In this document: positions 12,850 through 25,934 of the stretch, in pieces | How the letters are laid out: the number at the start of each line of letters is the position of its first letter | How positions within the stretch are numbered: position 1 is the stretch's first letter | The notes under the pieces: model-generated | Told to the model about the DNA's origin: nothing | The model's database searches: none | Seen by the model: only the letters and a program-made list of their open reading frames with translations | From: Perca fluviatilis | Taxonomy: Eukaryota; Chordata; Actinopteri; Perciformes; Percidae | NCBI RefSeq assembly: GCF_010015445.1 | Contig: NC_053120.1 | Span: 16,741,097 to 16,805,096, forward strand | DNA: 64,000 nt | Reading direction: 5' to 3' | Position numbers and translations under genes: made by a program

Positions 12850-13215
12850 CAACCAGGAGAGCTTTGGGTCCCGTTTCAAAATTCAAACGGAACTATGTCC
12901 GTGTGTATAACCAGAAGTGAAGTACAGTATCAGATGTATTGATTTTAACTCAAACCACAATCTTTTTCTAAACTTAACTAAGTAGTTTTGTTGCCTTAAA
13001 GTAACCAAACTGCAAACGTTTCACAGATTTAACATGTTTAAAACCGTGATCGTTACATTCTCTGGTTTAGATATGAGGATGGAAAACGTTCCAGTGGGTC
13101 GTATTTCCTGCTACCGCTAGGGGCGCTAATTAAGGAAATGCTCCTATAGGTCGTATTAGAGGGTATAAATAAACAATCTCGTATCTTTTGAAGGACTTGT
13201 TTAAGAAACTTGCAA
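12850..13215. repeat. repeat copy related to the 47.0-47.5 kb repeat
   Basis: Shares long blocks in order with 47265-47465: tgtattgattttaac, tctttttctaaacttaa, ctctggtttagatatgagga, ggaaaacg, cctgc(t/c)accgctagg and gctcctat(a/g)ggtc. No terminal inverted repeats could be fixed. The two copies clearly belong to one dispersed family of unknown class. Confidence 0.75.
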
Positions 13216-13924
13216 AATCTATGGTTAGGAGTATTAAAGCTCTTTTGGCACCTCTGGGTGGCCCTTACTAAGGAAATTTGTGATGGGTTTTCCTTTGATG
13301 TGTCACCAATCTACAGATGGCAGTAAACTTTATATATACTCAGACTCATTTCTTGTGTAACCTGACATTTCGGCTCCAACAGAAAGAATGAGGCTGTGAG
13401 CCCTAGGCTTCAAACAGCAGCATAAATACAATAACACAGTGTTTCACTGATCAAAGTAGAATTATTTTAGTGGACTGCATGAAAAGGGAATAAGTAATAT
13501 TGATGATGTGTGCCTTTCAAAGGAGCTGAGCTGGCGAACAGTAATATTGAATAGTATGGGTTTATGAGCAAGTACCAGGGGTCTGCACTCAAGTGAGGGA
13601 GACAAAGAGATAGACAGCCTGATAACAATGCTGGGAATGCTGTTAAAGTTATGAATTTTATATGTTGTATAATGTTGTATTTAATGCAGTGCTGCTGAGT
13701 GTGATGTACAGTAGCTATCATAGCTATAGTCTAGTCAACTGCGAGTGGAACTCAGGTCAAGTCATTTTGAGCCAGGCATCAGATCAGAATTCCAGGATTG
13801 TTCAGGTGCCTCTAGAAATTCTGCCGGATGTCTTTAATTTCGGCCGGATGTCTGTTGGATGTCTGTTGTCTGATGTCTGCATTATAAACTCCGGTCAATT
13901 TATGAGGACTATGGTTTTCTGTTG

Positions 13925-14157
13925 CACGACTAAAACAAACTTTGAACGTACACGTTCCACCCACGTTCCAAAAGGCTATTTTGCAGACCAGAGGCTATTT
14001 CGCAGAGGCGCAGTTGCTCCGTGCTTAGCCCCATCCAAGACGATTGTGATTAGTTTAAAGAAATGCCAATAAACCAGAGCACTTTTTTCTCCCATCCTGG
14101 GATGTTGTGGGGACCCTCCTCTGCAGTGCTGTGGAGGAAGGTCTGGCAATGCGAGGC
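13925..14157. repeat. dispersed short-element fragment (ggtctggcaatgcgag end)
   Basis: Ends in gctgtggaggaaggtctggcaatgcgag. Related sequence occurs reversed at 48193-48345 and as a short end at 2139-2180, including the block cgctaagc/gcttagcnnc(a/g)tcc and a 'ctcccatcc/ggataggag' block. Three copies in 64 kb show a high-copy short DNA element. The superfamily is not determined. Confidence 0.65.
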
Positions 14158-14356
14158 CCTTTCAGCCTATTATCCAGGGTCCTTGCTGTTTCATTCATGT
14201 AGTATAATTCCCCACAGCTGTTGCAAGCAGGGACGTCGTTAGTCCTATTTTAGGGGGGCAGCAGCTACCCCAAAATGTTCCTAAGCCCCCCTAAATAATA
14301 ATAAGAACAACAATAAAATTTTTATTTATCCTCATTCATATTTAGACGCAACAAAT

Positions 14357-14365
14357 GATATATGT

Positions 14366-14398
<33 letters not shown>
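14357..14398. repeat. (TA)n microsatellite
   Basis: Mostly perfect alternating TA inside the 1.9-kb hAT element. Confidence 0.9.
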
Positions 14399-15279
14399 GC
14401 TACAAAAAAATAGCCGAAAAGTCAGAAGTTAGACAGAAGTACAGAGAGTCTTGCAAGTAACTGGAGGATTCATCTTGTCTCATCGCTACTCTTTGGTCTG
14501 AACTCGCTATGCACCCTCCCCCCCACACATACACACACCGATACACACGTTAATGGTGAAAGAAAGACTGATTACAGTAGTGATACAGAGTGAAATTGTA
14601 AGTTGTTTTTAATTACCTGCTTACCTTTAGCTACGTTTTCTTGAGGTAAGGGAAAGGGGATATTTTGGTTTGCTATGGAAAACTAAAGTCTAGCTAGAGT
14701 GAACAAGCAAAATACAAGAAAACTTTGCAAGCTAATCACAACTCTTTATTCATTGCCAATAATATAACCTATCTCTATAGTAGGCATATTCTCAAACAAT
14801 ATCAATCCCCATAGAATGTTGTTGTCACTGAAAACTAAATGTCATAGGGTCCCTGTTAATGCTATTGTACCATTGTATCCTTCAATTCATTGAGCAGATG
14901 AGATGGATATTGGAAGATATTTCAGCAGAGAAAAGAGAAGCAGGAGATTGGCAGAGCAGTTGATTCTGAGGGAGCCGGTGTGATTGAGGTCAGTAGTGGT
15001 CTATAGGTCTAAGGATTGTTTGGTTTTCTTCTAACAATAAGCATTTGTTGGCAGGTCTAGGTACTATGCATAGCCTAAACAAAATTATTTCATTATATGT
15101 ATTATATATGCTAGCTATATTCTAACCATTTTAACTTTCTGCATTCATTGGCTGTGATAAATTAAATAAATATGTAGATGTTACCTAAATGTAGGCTAGG
15201 TTAAAGATGAGCACATGCCCACAAAGACACATGTGAAAATAAAATGAAAGCAATCCTACATACAGTACATACAGTATTG

Positions 15280-15688
15280 CTACGTTTACACGTGGCCGGC
15301 TATTTTCATAAACGGACATTTCAATCTCTCCGTTTTCAGAAAAGTGTTTGTTTATATGTACCCGTGTATATATGCTGTCAATGCCGTCAAGAGCATGCCA
15401 AACCTGTAGGTGGCAGTGTAACGAGAAGCTCAAACCCACGTTAGCCAATCAGAATCCCGACAATAGCAACAACAGCAACCAATCACGTCCTCTTTCTCTC
15501 TCTCGGCTGCCTATATCTACGTTTGTCTCAGTTTACATGCAAACGAAGATTTCCAAAATCTCCACTCTGGCCGGAGTTTTTAGAAAGACTTGGTTTCAGA
15601 GGATAATTCTCCGTTTGTGTGTAACGAAGGGCAAAAACGAAGGCAAATGTCTCCGTTTGTAAAAATAACCATGTACGTGTAAACAGGG
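15280..15688. mobile_element. nested inverted-repeat element inside the hAT element
   Basis: Left end CTACGTTTACACGTGG..ATTTT..ACGGA and right end (reverse complement) CCCTGTTTACACGTACATGG..ATTTT..ACGGAG are inverted repeats of about 40 bp with several mismatches. No target duplication is clear. No coding capacity is visible. It sits wholly within the 14.2-16.1 kb hAT element, so it is the younger insertion. Confidence 0.65.
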
Positions 15689-16193
15689 TCTCTATATACA
15701 GTAATCATTACAGTAGCCAATTTAAATAGGATCCGTATTAATATCTTACATGATAAAGTATGCAGTGATGCCTATTTGTTTTCTTTTTCTTGTAGTGCTA
15801 TTTGTCATATTTGTTTAACTTACCAACTTATTAGCTGTCTGGCCTCTGTCTGTTTTTTGACATTTTGGATGTTGTTTCATGTGACCAATTTGCATTTCGA
15901 AGTTATGAAATTAGCATCAGGGGTTTGTTTTATCTTAAAGGAGACAGAGTAGAAATGGAAGAAGAGGATATGTCTGTCACTTTTTACTTGTTAACATATT
16001 GGTTTCTTGACTGGTTGTTGACATAAGTGTAGCTCTAATACAGTAACGAAAGATGTGAGTGCAAAGATTTTGCAAACCCAAGTTACAAATACCCTGGGGG
16101 CTAAGCCCCCCCCCCTGTCTTTCAATCCTAGTGACATCCCTGGTTGCAAGTGATGTCATACACAACCGCAGCCTTCCTCTCTGGGGCCCTGTC

Positions 16194-16239
16194 TTTCAGG
16201 TGTATGTATACATGTATGCATGTATGCATACACCTGAAA
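16194..16239. repeat. 46-bp palindrome (hairpin)
   Basis: TTTCAGGTGTATG at 16194-16206 is the exact reverse complement of CATACACCTGAAA at 16227-16239. The 20-bp centre (alternating tatacatgtatg) is itself largely self-complementary, so nearly the whole block can fold as a cruciform. Confidence 0.85.
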
Positions 16240-16488
16240 AAAACTATATCTTAGGGTGTTGAATGGTTTGTGGTAGGTTTTGAATCCTTGTGCCTTGAAG
16301 ACTCTGGCTAGGAATCCTACTAGGATGCATCTGGTGGTCTATATTGAGTCAGCTTTGTCTGTGTTGGTCTTATTATTGTTGTATTACATCTTTCTCCAAT
16401 AGATAGATAGTAGAAAAGCAGGGATTGGATTAAAAAAAGGTCCCACATACAAATTATTACTCTAATCACGTGATAAATCGAAGGAAGT

Positions 16489-16492
<4 letters not shown>

Positions 16493-16543
<51 letters not shown>
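16493..16543. repeat. (CA)n microsatellite
   Basis: Uninterrupted CA dinucleotides, about 25 units. Confidence 0.95.
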
Positions 16544-16546
<3 letters not shown>

Positions 16547-17467
16547 TCAAACAGGGAAAACTACACATACACAAACACCTTTATTTCCTTAAGGTTCCTT
16601 GGAGTGTCATCAGCAGAGTTACATGGAATATAATATCCAGACATTATTGAGTATAATTGAAAATATTTGAAAAAAACAATTAAGGCTGTGGGATTATTTA
16701 AATCAAAGTGGGACCAGAGCACTCTCTGGACAGCATCAGTCTTACTAAGGGAATCCGGTGACTAATTATTCCATCCCATCTGGAATAAACAAGTATATGA
16801 TTCTTTCCCCAGCTAGCCAAAGTAAAAAAAAACTCAGACGGGAATTTCTTTTACATTATAATGAGTTAACACTGTACAGAGCGACATCTGGTGTTTACAC
16901 AATAAGCCGGGCACCCTGCATCTGTATTAGGTCCACACATCCAGCGGAGATGAACATCACTGTTTAGATTTGATTAAATGATTGATAATCCCTGTGGGTA
17001 AATTAGATGTTTGCTGTTGTACAATTTAGATTTTTCAGCAGGGGGAAACAGTAATATTAAGCACAGACCCAAACAGAATATAAATGGATCAATAAAAGTA
17101 ATAGCTCATTTAAGCACAACATTGGATGGAAGAAAAAAAGATAAAGTGGGGAGCAGGGGGTGACTACAATTTTAAATATACAGATAAAGAGCCATCAGGA
17201 GGGGAACTAGGTATTGTCTGCCTAACCATTTTTAAAGTGTATATTTTGTGAGAGGTGGGTCTTCTGTCTGGGGGGTATTTGGATGAGGTACAATTTACCT
17301 CTGACCCAACTTCACCAATGCTGCCACTGATGTGGCATGTCACTCTCTACACTTCTCCAAGCTGCTTCTTTACTAATCTTCCCTCCTTTTCTATTCATAT
17401 ACAGTACCTGGCATCCCAGACTTGGAACAATGTAAAGAACTGTTCTATATTATCATATTATTATATT
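16544..17467. other. unique sequence, nothing recognised
   Basis: AT-rich; no repeat ends or coding motifs seen. Confidence 0.4.
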
Positions 17468-17531
17468 CGACTTGAGGACACATCGACTTGAGGACACATC
17501 GACTTGAGGACACATCGACTTGAGGACACAT
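17468..17531. repeat. perfect 4 x 16-bp tandem repeat
   Basis: Four identical copies of cgacttgaggacacat end to end. The identity of the units suggests a recent or actively changing repeat. Confidence 0.95.
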
Positions 17532-20500
17532 CACAGCAGTGCCAGTGCTGTATGTCAAGTACACTGTAGAGCTCCTTCACAGACATTGCGGCTTTAGTAT
17601 GGATCTCATTCAGGTCGACATTACAAAAAGCGAAATCATTGTCTCCTTTTTTTGTTCGTATTTTTTTTCACCTGTGGCTGTCCTAAATATTTTTTTCCAG
17701 TGAGGGGTCATGAAAAAGTGATTTGATAATCTGACCATTATAAAGTTTACATTCGACTGTTGGAGTGATCCAAGAAATGACACATATTTAGCTTTTGCAA
17801 TCACTTTTAGTCTGAAAAAGAGCATTAATACCTATTCAAACAATTAGGTGTGTAAATATCCATAATAAAATGTAAATTCTTCCAAACAACAAATGCCAGA
17901 TGATTTCAAGCTTTTCCCCCATGAAGAGCTAACCTGCCTCTTGAGGGAGGGGGTTTTGTCAGTAAGGCTGAACACGTACTGACCTGACTCCTTCATGTGA
18001 GCTGTTTGACATTGCCAGCTGCCATCGTTCCCTGTGGGCCTCAATAAATATTCTGAAGCATTTCATGTCACCTGGTGGGAAAGGAGTCTTTCCTCCCGCT
18101 GACTCTGGGCTTTGTAGTTAAACCTAACGGCCTACAGAGGTACCAGCCAACGTGACTCATACGTATGTTATTTTATGGGTTTATCTGGCACCTGTCTGTA
18201 CTGACTGTGGACCAGCATTCAGCACCCTTTCCTTTTTCTTTGAGTATGAAGTAAGTGTGGTCTGCTTGTGTAGGAGAACAGCATGCAGCGAGCAGCATGT
18301 AACCCTGCCAACACTTTCTAAAAATGAATCAGAACGAAATTGTGTTTGGATACCAAAGTGGCATGCTTCTATTATACCAAAGCAAAATGCAGCAAAACAT
18401 AATCGAAACTGGCAACTGCAGGGCATGAGCAATTGGAAAACACATCTCGAAGGGATATCTTGACATTTTGATAGTTGGTTCGGTTTTCTTTTGAGCAAGA
18501 ACACAATCTTCAAATGCATTATGCTTTTAACCGCTCCATCTCAAAGGGTATGAGACAGGTTTTTTTGTTGACTTATCAGTTATATCAATCATTTGAGGGT
18601 GTAGGTGTCACATTTTTTGTGTGGACAATCATATTCTGTAAATTTAATACAAAAAGGTTATCCCAGACTGTGTCTTCCTGTTGAAATATTACAAACTTTT
18701 AACCTTAACCCAGTTGGTTTGTATTACACATTATTTTCTCAACTCTCTTGTTTACATGACAGAATTCTTTGACAGAATTCTTTAGGTGAAACTAATCCAC
18801 AATAATCTACAATAAGTCATGGGGGCAGGAGGTTTCAGTGTCTTGCTGTCAAATGCACGGCTCTTACATGCACTGACTTGTGGGATTAGAGAGAAGGAGA
18901 GCCCCAGTAACAGGCAGGGGTTTAGTGTCCTGCTCAAGGGCACTCTGACAGAATGCATAGTAATGCTGTATGCGGTCATGCCTACACCATCTTTCTTCAC
19001 CCTCTTCATATTTTACAGATCCAGTTGTATCACACCTGTTGACAGCTTCAGCATGTTTTCCTGCACTTCTGTGGATCTGACTGTCTTTTTGATTAGCCTA
19101 ATGCCTCTACAGAACAACCTCATTTGTTTATGAGTTCCTCGGTACGCATGGAGGATTAGGATTATTTTACCACACTGGTTATGTTTCTGTAGCTTTCAAA
19201 GTCATACATTTTGTCTTATTTCTGTTAATTTCCTGCCTGTCCACCATTTCTTCTGCGTAAGTTGCCCGATTCTATGTGACTGCCTGCTATTACTGAATGT
19301 AAGCCTGACCACTAATAGATAAGAAAGCTGCTCTTTAATCCTCTCTGCCATGTGCAGGGTCTAGTTTTGGTTGCAAGCTCCGTCATTTACCAGTGTGCTG
19401 ATGGCAGCATGGATCAACCTTGTGCTAACATGATACTAAACCTAAAACACTCTCCTAGGCCAGAATAGCTTGCCTAAGCAGTATGTCTTTGGCTGTGAGT
19501 GCCCATGTGAAGTATAGTCAGCTGTAGTAGAGGTCACTTTTAATGTCATATTTGGGGTAAACGCTTCACACAATCTGATATTTCAGGGCCAGTTCCAACC
19601 CAGTCCAAACATGAGGCAAACAGGCTGATTGATTCTTGGGGAAAAAAAACCTTTAGAAGGCTGGCTTCTCCCTCAAAAACATAACAAGTAATTAGCCTGC
19701 TTGTGATACCAACTAAAGATTCACTCATGTGTGCCTCAGGTAGGCCCTGCTAGTTTGTTAGTGTTTTAGTAAAACCTTAAAAGGTTTAAGTACTTCTCAA
19801 AAAGTCAGTGTTTGTTGATGCTAAATATTATTTGTAATGCTTCCTGATTAAGAGTCAGTATTGTATCCATTGTGTAGGCTGCAGAGAGCCATAAGTGCCC
19901 CAGATAAGGGAAAGTACTATTACAGTCATTCAATCATCAGTATTTTCAGGTCTTGTCTGTTGTACATCCACTTAGTTTGTTCAGCAGCTATCCATATTTG
20001 ACGATGGTGTGGCTTCCCATGAATCAATACGATTTAATATTTTAATTACTGGCATGTAATATTATCAATAACATCTTAGTGATTTTGTATTATTCATTAT
20101 AAATTGAAGGATGTGTGAGAGACTAAGTGGTTGAAGATTCTACCTAAAGGAAGTGCTGGCTGACTATGATGAAGAGTGAGAATGCGAGCTTATAGCGAAG
20201 CTTATTTTCACTGGCTGGTTAAATGGCATGGTTTTTTTGTTTGAATGTGACTGTAAGTACAAGAGTCATTATCGATCAGCTGAGTGAACAAGTAATTCTT
20301 ATTTTCATGCCTGCAGTACTGACCTTGGTCGCTCTTTCTTTGTCCACTCTGCAGCTCTCCTTTACTTTCTTCTCTTATGGGCCTCTTAATTTTTCAATTT
20401 ACTTAATTTGTGTTACAAATGTCTCAGTAATTTTGTTTGATGTCTTTCAGTTTCTCTTTCAATTTATTTTTCTATTCGTACCTACCTTACAATCCTTTTG

Positions 20501-20649
20501 TTTCTCAATTTCACTGCTTTCATTCTGTAAAACCTCTCTCTAATCCACATATTTTCAGTCTCTTAACATACAGTATTTGTGTCCTTTCCTCGCCAGGATT
20601 CCTACTGCTAGTGTGTATAGCATGAGTGTGTGAGTATATGTGAATATAC

Positions 20650-20650
<1 letters not shown>
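17532..20650. other. unique sequence, nothing recognised
   Basis: About 3.1 kb with only short frames. A 12-bp direct duplication (gacagaattctt, about 18759-18782) is the only local repeat noted. Confidence 0.4.

Positions 20651-20710
<60 letters not shown>
20651..20710. repeat. (GA)n microsatellite
   Basis: About 28 near-perfect GA units. Confidence 0.95.
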
Positions 20711-20711
<1 letters not shown>

Positions 20712-20843
20712 GATTCTTAATTCCTATAAGAAAATATTTTGTTTGTTTGTCAGAATCTGGTGTTAACCAAGTCATCCTAATGCTCACTAATCCCTGAACC
20801 CCTCTTTAATCCCACTCTGTCTCTCTGGGTTTCCTGTGTGCAT

Positions 20844-20876
<33 letters not shown>
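20844..20876. repeat. (CA)n microsatellite
   Basis: About 15 CA units. Confidence 0.95.
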
Positions 20877-20877
<1 letters not shown>

Positions 20878-22273
20878 TTCTGAAACCCCACACCTTGCCC
20901 CTGCGTCGGACTCGTTACTGCCTCCTCAATAATTCAATGCTCCCAAGACTTTGGAAACATATTTTATTCATGCACTTGGAGGAATGTTCAACCCCTGTTG
21001 TCAGTTTGTATTGTTACGTTACAGTTCAGTGATATGATCTTGAAAAATAATACTATTTGCAAGGTATTTGAGATAATTGTCACACCACCCACAGCATAAA
21101 TTATGTTAAAACTCCACATAGACTTTCATAGTGATGCAGCTGGGATTTCATTAATTTTACAAAGGTGTCCTGGGATTTCCTTACCTTCACAGAAGCTAAA
21201 TTCTTGTGATATCATGAGATCACGCGAGAATTGCAGCATCCCATATCAAACTAAAATCCATCTTGTCGGGCTTCAAGTAATGCATTTGTGTCTGAACTAC
21301 CAGCTTACCGAACCACAATGGCATATGTGATAGATGGTGAAGGTAGGACCTGCTAGGTATCTTGTGCCTGCCCTTTTCCAAACTGTTTCCAATGATGGCT
21401 TCTCAGATGGTTCTGTGTAACAAACCATCTGGCTCGTCAGGAATTCCCTGGATTTCATAACATTCTGATGATAGCTGAAATACGTATGTATGTTAGTTAC
21501 CTACCTGTTGCAATGCTGTTTTTATTGTAGTAACCCATCTAAAAAAGTTTTTTTACTGGTGTAAATTCACATATGCCTAAAACAGTTCTTTTTTATTCTA
21601 CTTACACAACTCTGGTGGAAGGAATACCTATTTTTGCCTAATTTGAAATCACCTCCGAGGGAGCTTGTTGATGAAAGGAATAACTAAAGCAGCCCTTGAA
21701 CAAGCCAAATTAAGTTCAAATCGAATCAACCCCTGCTTGTGTTCTTGTGGGTTGCGGGAATCAATAAGCAAATACTTTTTAGTGTGAGTGAACGAGACAC
21801 AGGCTACACATCCACACAGTGAGGTTCACACATTTGCACACATGAATGCACACTGATGCTATATGTGTTGACGTACACGTAGAAAGATGGGCACTCCCTT
21901 GTGGTCTCATGATCAGGGACAGGTGAAGTTGCACACACACATTCTGGTGGCATTTTTGCAATTAAAGTGGGCCCTGTGGCTATCTTTCCGCTGACTGCAC
22001 AAGCCAAATATCAGGGCACAGTGCGGTGCTGCTTTGCTCCCCTAGTGGAACTAATTAGATGTTCCCAAAGGACAGCCCTGTCATCACATTGTTCTGCCCA
22101 CAATACAGCCTCAGTGGCCCTGCGAGGGAAGCAGTGGGCCAAAATAACCCAGCGAATAACTTAATTATACTTATTCCAAAACGATCCACTTTCAATGAAG
22201 CTGAGACTCAACAGTCGATATTTCTAAACCAGACTTTCAGCTAAATCTGACATTTGATTAGAGTTACACCTTT
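20877..22273. other. unique sequence, nothing recognised
   Basis: No coding motif, RNA or transposon end recognised. Confidence 0.4.
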
Positions 22274-22277
22274 TTAA

Positions 22278-22444
22278 AGCAACACTAAAGAACTTTTCCC
22301 GCTTCGGTCTCATTGTCTCATTATGTCTCATTCGAACTACAGATCCGCTACCCGATCTGGCAAACTTGCATAATGTAATGTAATGGACAATTCTGTTTCC
22401 AACCTGTAGGGGGACCGACGCGGGAAAGGTTCTTTAGTGTTGCT
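22278..22444. mobile_element. 167-bp TTAA-flanked MITE
   Basis: Left end AGCAACACTAAAGAACTTTT and right end (reverse complement) AGCAACACTAAAGAACCTTT form an inverted repeat of about 28 bp. The element is flanked by TTAA at 22274-22277 and 22445-22448. TTAA is the target of Kolobok and piggyBac transposases; the ends lack the piggyBac CCC start, so a Kolobok-type origin is my inference. Confidence 0.85.
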
Positions 22445-22448
22445 TTAA

Positions 22449-22765
22449 AGCGTCTATATTATGCTCATTTTCAGGTTCATAATTGTATTTTAAGGTTGTA
22501 TCAGAATAGGTTTACATGGTTTAATAAAAAAAAACAAAAACATATTTTTGTTGTACTGCACAGCCCTCTCTCACTGCTGCAGATCCACTTTTCACCTGGT
22601 CTCTGTTTTAGCTACAGAGTGAGACCTCTTTTCTTCTTCTTCTTCTTCTTCTTCTGTACTACCTTTGATTGCGCTCGCACATGCGCAGTAGCTCAGATGT
22701 ACACACGCTAGCTCGTCATCGTGTAAAGCCCGCCTCAACGGTTGTGATTGGTGCCTTGATTTGGA
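22449..22765. repeat. fish dispersed repeat, left end only
   Basis: The block starting cgtctatattatgctcattttcaggttcataattgtattt is one I recognise as a common teleost repeat start. No matching right end is seen. It contains a (TTC)n tract at about 22628-22655. Confidence 0.55.
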
Positions 22766-22865
22766 AAAAATGGAAATGGGCTTGAATGGGCTCTTGGCCA
22801 GACGGACTTCCAGAGCAAAGCTCAAATTTGCCGGAAGTTCATCAGGGTTTTCCCAGGCTAGGATG

Positions 22866-23040
22866 TGCCTGTCCCCATGCTGGTTTCTACAGTCATTGGT
22901 GTACAGCAATGGGGAAAGTACACAGCCCTGAGGAGAGCCAGTGGAAGAGGAGCGCTGTTCTGACAAAGAGCCCTTTACCCTAACCCCATGAAATGTTAAA
23001 AAAATCTACAATCCAGCCGAGAAAATTGCAGGCCTGATGC
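22866..23040 (-). pseudogene. non-LTR retrotransposon reverse-transcriptase fragment
   Basis: Minus strand. An upstream frame reads NFLGWIVDFFN. After a frameshift and stop, the next frame reads KGSLSEQRSSSTGSPQGCV, LSPLLYTNDCRN. This is the 'STGSPQGCVLSPLLxxLYTNDC' block of fish LINE reverse transcriptases; three residues between LLY and TND appear missing. The sequence past CRN does not continue as reverse transcriptase, so this is a short truncated piece. The clade is not resolved. Confidence 0.8.
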
Positions 23041-23149
23041 GACGCTTGAGAGTAGATAAGTCCACTGTCTTTTCTTCCACTTCACTCAAAAAAGAACAAT
23101 AAAATGAAGCGTGGTACCTTGGTTAAAAGTTCAGATTCCAGTCTGCACG

Positions 23150-23265
23150 TGTACCAGTCTCTTGGTCTCTGGTGAAGAAAATGATGGCAAGCAGGTGTCC
23201 ACAGCTTTTTACCCGTCTCTCAGTCTTCGGTGAAGAATGGGATAAAGCAGGTGTCCGAAACAGGT
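23150..23265. repeat. diverged tandem duplication, period about 59 bp
   Basis: accagtctcttggtctctgg..aagcaggtgtcc and acccgtctctcagtcttcgg..aaagcaggtgtcc follow one another with several substitutions. Confidence 0.55.
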
Positions 23266-25930
23266 GTGGTTTCTCACGTACCGTATTCCAATGTCTAAAG
23301 CTTGTTGCATTAACTTATCTGATGAATCCTCAGGTTTCCTCATTGAAAACGCTGGACTGGAGCCAATAGTGTTAGCTGGGTTAGCTACGGTGGTTAAAAG
23401 TCCTTTCACTTTGCTAATGAATGCTAACAAGATGAACTCAGTGGCTAATTAGCTAGCAATGCACGTGAACAATTGTCTGATAAACTTAGAAATATATCTA
23501 GCTGCTTACAGAAGATATGTAGACTGAATATCTGAGTGAAGACTATCAAGTAGATAGTCTAAGACAACAACTACATACTTTTTGTACAAACGTTTACACT
23601 GCTTGTGTTCCGACTTTGTCAGTAAAGCCATCACTCTTAACCATGGATGTATTAAGATAACCTCATAACACTATACCTGTTTTGAGTCGTGACTCACTTG
23701 GATCTTTCACCCGTGTCTTTAAATTAACTCACAAATCGCGAGTCTCTAGTATCATTAACTTGGATCAGTTGAGTCATCGAGTGAGTCAGTCAGTCGCACA
23801 AATCAGCCGGCTATGTTGTCATGAGTGGATCTGTAGCAGACGAGCAAGTGAAGTCTCTCCTCGAGTCAGGGTGAAAGGCAAATCCACAACAAAAGCCATT
23901 CTTTCACTTCTGAAATAACATGCTTAACAGTAGGTTATAGGTTTGGTGTATAGATGTAGCATATCAAAATTAGGTCGATTGATTTAAAAATAATATATAT
24001 ATTCACTGCGGGCATTTCTCTGTTCCTGTTTCTATGTCTACATTGAAAGCCTATATATCAGATCTGAAATACTGAGTCTGCACTAGAGGATGGATACCCG
24101 ACCCGAGCCCGACGGGACCCGATTGGCCGGGCCGGGTTCAAAAAATTATGTTCGGGTTCATTTTTAATCACGTTGCTTCATTTCCTGATGTAACTGTCTG
24201 CCTTTGTGAGAAACCGTGAGGCAGAATCTGAAAGAGGAGCTGCCATCTCTCTCCCCGTCCTCCCCTCGCAGCTCACACAGCTCAGCAGACCAGCAAACAA
24301 ACGTACATGTGTAATTAGTATGACTCACACAACCCGGATCAGTTTAGTGAGAACTCAGAATAACCCAAATCCTTAAAAGGAATCAAGTTTGCCAGGCCTA
24401 CATAACACATTCTCACACTTTCATTTCCTGTTTACTTGTGAATCCCCACCAATGGACAAATAGTATTAGTCTTATTCACGAATACCACTTCCAACCATGA
24501 ACTCTTCAAAATAAAACACATTTTTAACTATACATCTGTGTCTTTTACACTGTACTTTTTAAACCTTTCATGAAAAACTTTTTAACCATATTTATAACAA
24601 TACCTAGTGTTGGTTTTTAACTAAGTCACATATTTTATCAAATACCTTTAGCTAATCATAATTTTTATGACAATGTCTGGTATTTTTAACCTGGTTATGG
24701 ATGCTAATGAGGTACTAATCTATTATTAAGAAATTACAAACTGATAAACTATGATATGACAGGTGATGAACAATTAATTAATTCCACATGAACTCATTAT
24801 TTCATCATGAACTCTATGTTTACAAAGGTCTTATAAGCAGTTCATTATTTGAAGTGTTTCCCATTAGCCTGGTATAATTGGATGCTCCTCAACATTTATG
24901 CAGTGACTCCTATGTTGGCTAAAACAAAGAAGCATTGCAGAGTGAGAATACACACAATGGACCTTTTATTCCTAGAGACAATGTTATTTGTAGAGCGAGG
25001 AGAGAAATGTGTGCCCCTAAAGTAATGTATAGACTCCAACCTACTGTTAGAGTCATTTCCTCATTATATTTCCACAAAACAACCTTCTACTTCATCACCT
25101 CATTAACAATAACATGCAATTTTGATGCTTTGGCTTGAAACAACAAAGAGCCAGTGAGATAAATGGAATGCTCAGAGACACCGGCCGCATGTTCCAGCTG
25201 TGAGTGCAGCTGATCTTTTAATAAAAGTGAATGTTCCAGGGCGACACAAACCTTGGCCGGAATAGCCAGCAACCACAGGGGATCTGAGCATCCACAAATG
25301 AATCAGCAGGCTGAAAGGAGAGGACATGCGGGTGTTCACCTCAGCAGGCCTGTCATTCTGATCGCATATACTTCAACAGGGGACCAGCTGGGATCAAACC
25401 GGCTTAGTAAGGGTCATTGTAGTGACAAACAGAAACATTAAAGGGCAAATAATACCACCAAATGGCATACTAAGCACTGCAGCAGGATAATAAATTCGCA
25501 CACCCATTTCATGCAATTGGTAGAGCCTTAAACAATTGAAGAGTTGAGAGTTTAATTTCAATCTACTGCTGGAAACACATACCCAGTGCTGTAAAGCTAT
25601 TTTTCCATGGGATTGAGATAAAAACAAGCTGAAATACATTAAACAGTGTGTGCGTGTGTGTGTGTGTGTCAACAAAAGGAATAGCCGAAATTGCTTAGTA
25701 TACTTTGGAAAGTCTGTTGTATCAAGGCAGTTTGGATGCAAGTCCATTCAGCATAACTAGGGACCAATCTGACAATGATGAGATAATAGGGGAAAATGTG
25801 AGACCAAGTATGAATTATCGCCAATACGGCCTCTCATAGAGAATTGAGTACTAACACTTGCTTGTCTTAAGTAGAATATCCAGAAAGAAAAAGAAGTAAA
25901 ATGCCTGAGACGCAATAATGATTAAATCGT
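23266..25930. other. mostly unique, with two possible repeat scraps
   Basis: 23680-23870 is dense in GAGTCA/TGACTC words in both orientations. 24090-24160 reads gatacccgacccgagcccgacgg and resembles a hAT terminal region common in fish, but no ends could be paired. The remainder shows nothing recognisable. Confidence 0.35.
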
Positions 25931-25934
25931 TTAA

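Larger units (their letters stand above)
14228..16142. mobile_element. 1.9-kb hAT-type element with perfect 8-bp target duplication
   Basis: Left end CAGGGACGTCGTTAG and right end (reverse complement) CAGGGATGTCACTAG match at 12 of 15 positions. The element is flanked by a perfect 8-bp direct repeat GTTGCAAG (14220-14227 and 16143-16150). Both ends are internally rich in C/G runs (tagggggg.., aagcccccc). The interior holds a (TA)n tract and a second nested element at about 15280-15688. I see no hAT transposase frame, so it is a non-autonomous or heavily deleted copy. Confidence 0.88.

Noticed and set aside
17468..17531. CRISPR-like array
   Set aside because: Units are contiguous without spacers, and the genome is eukaryotic.
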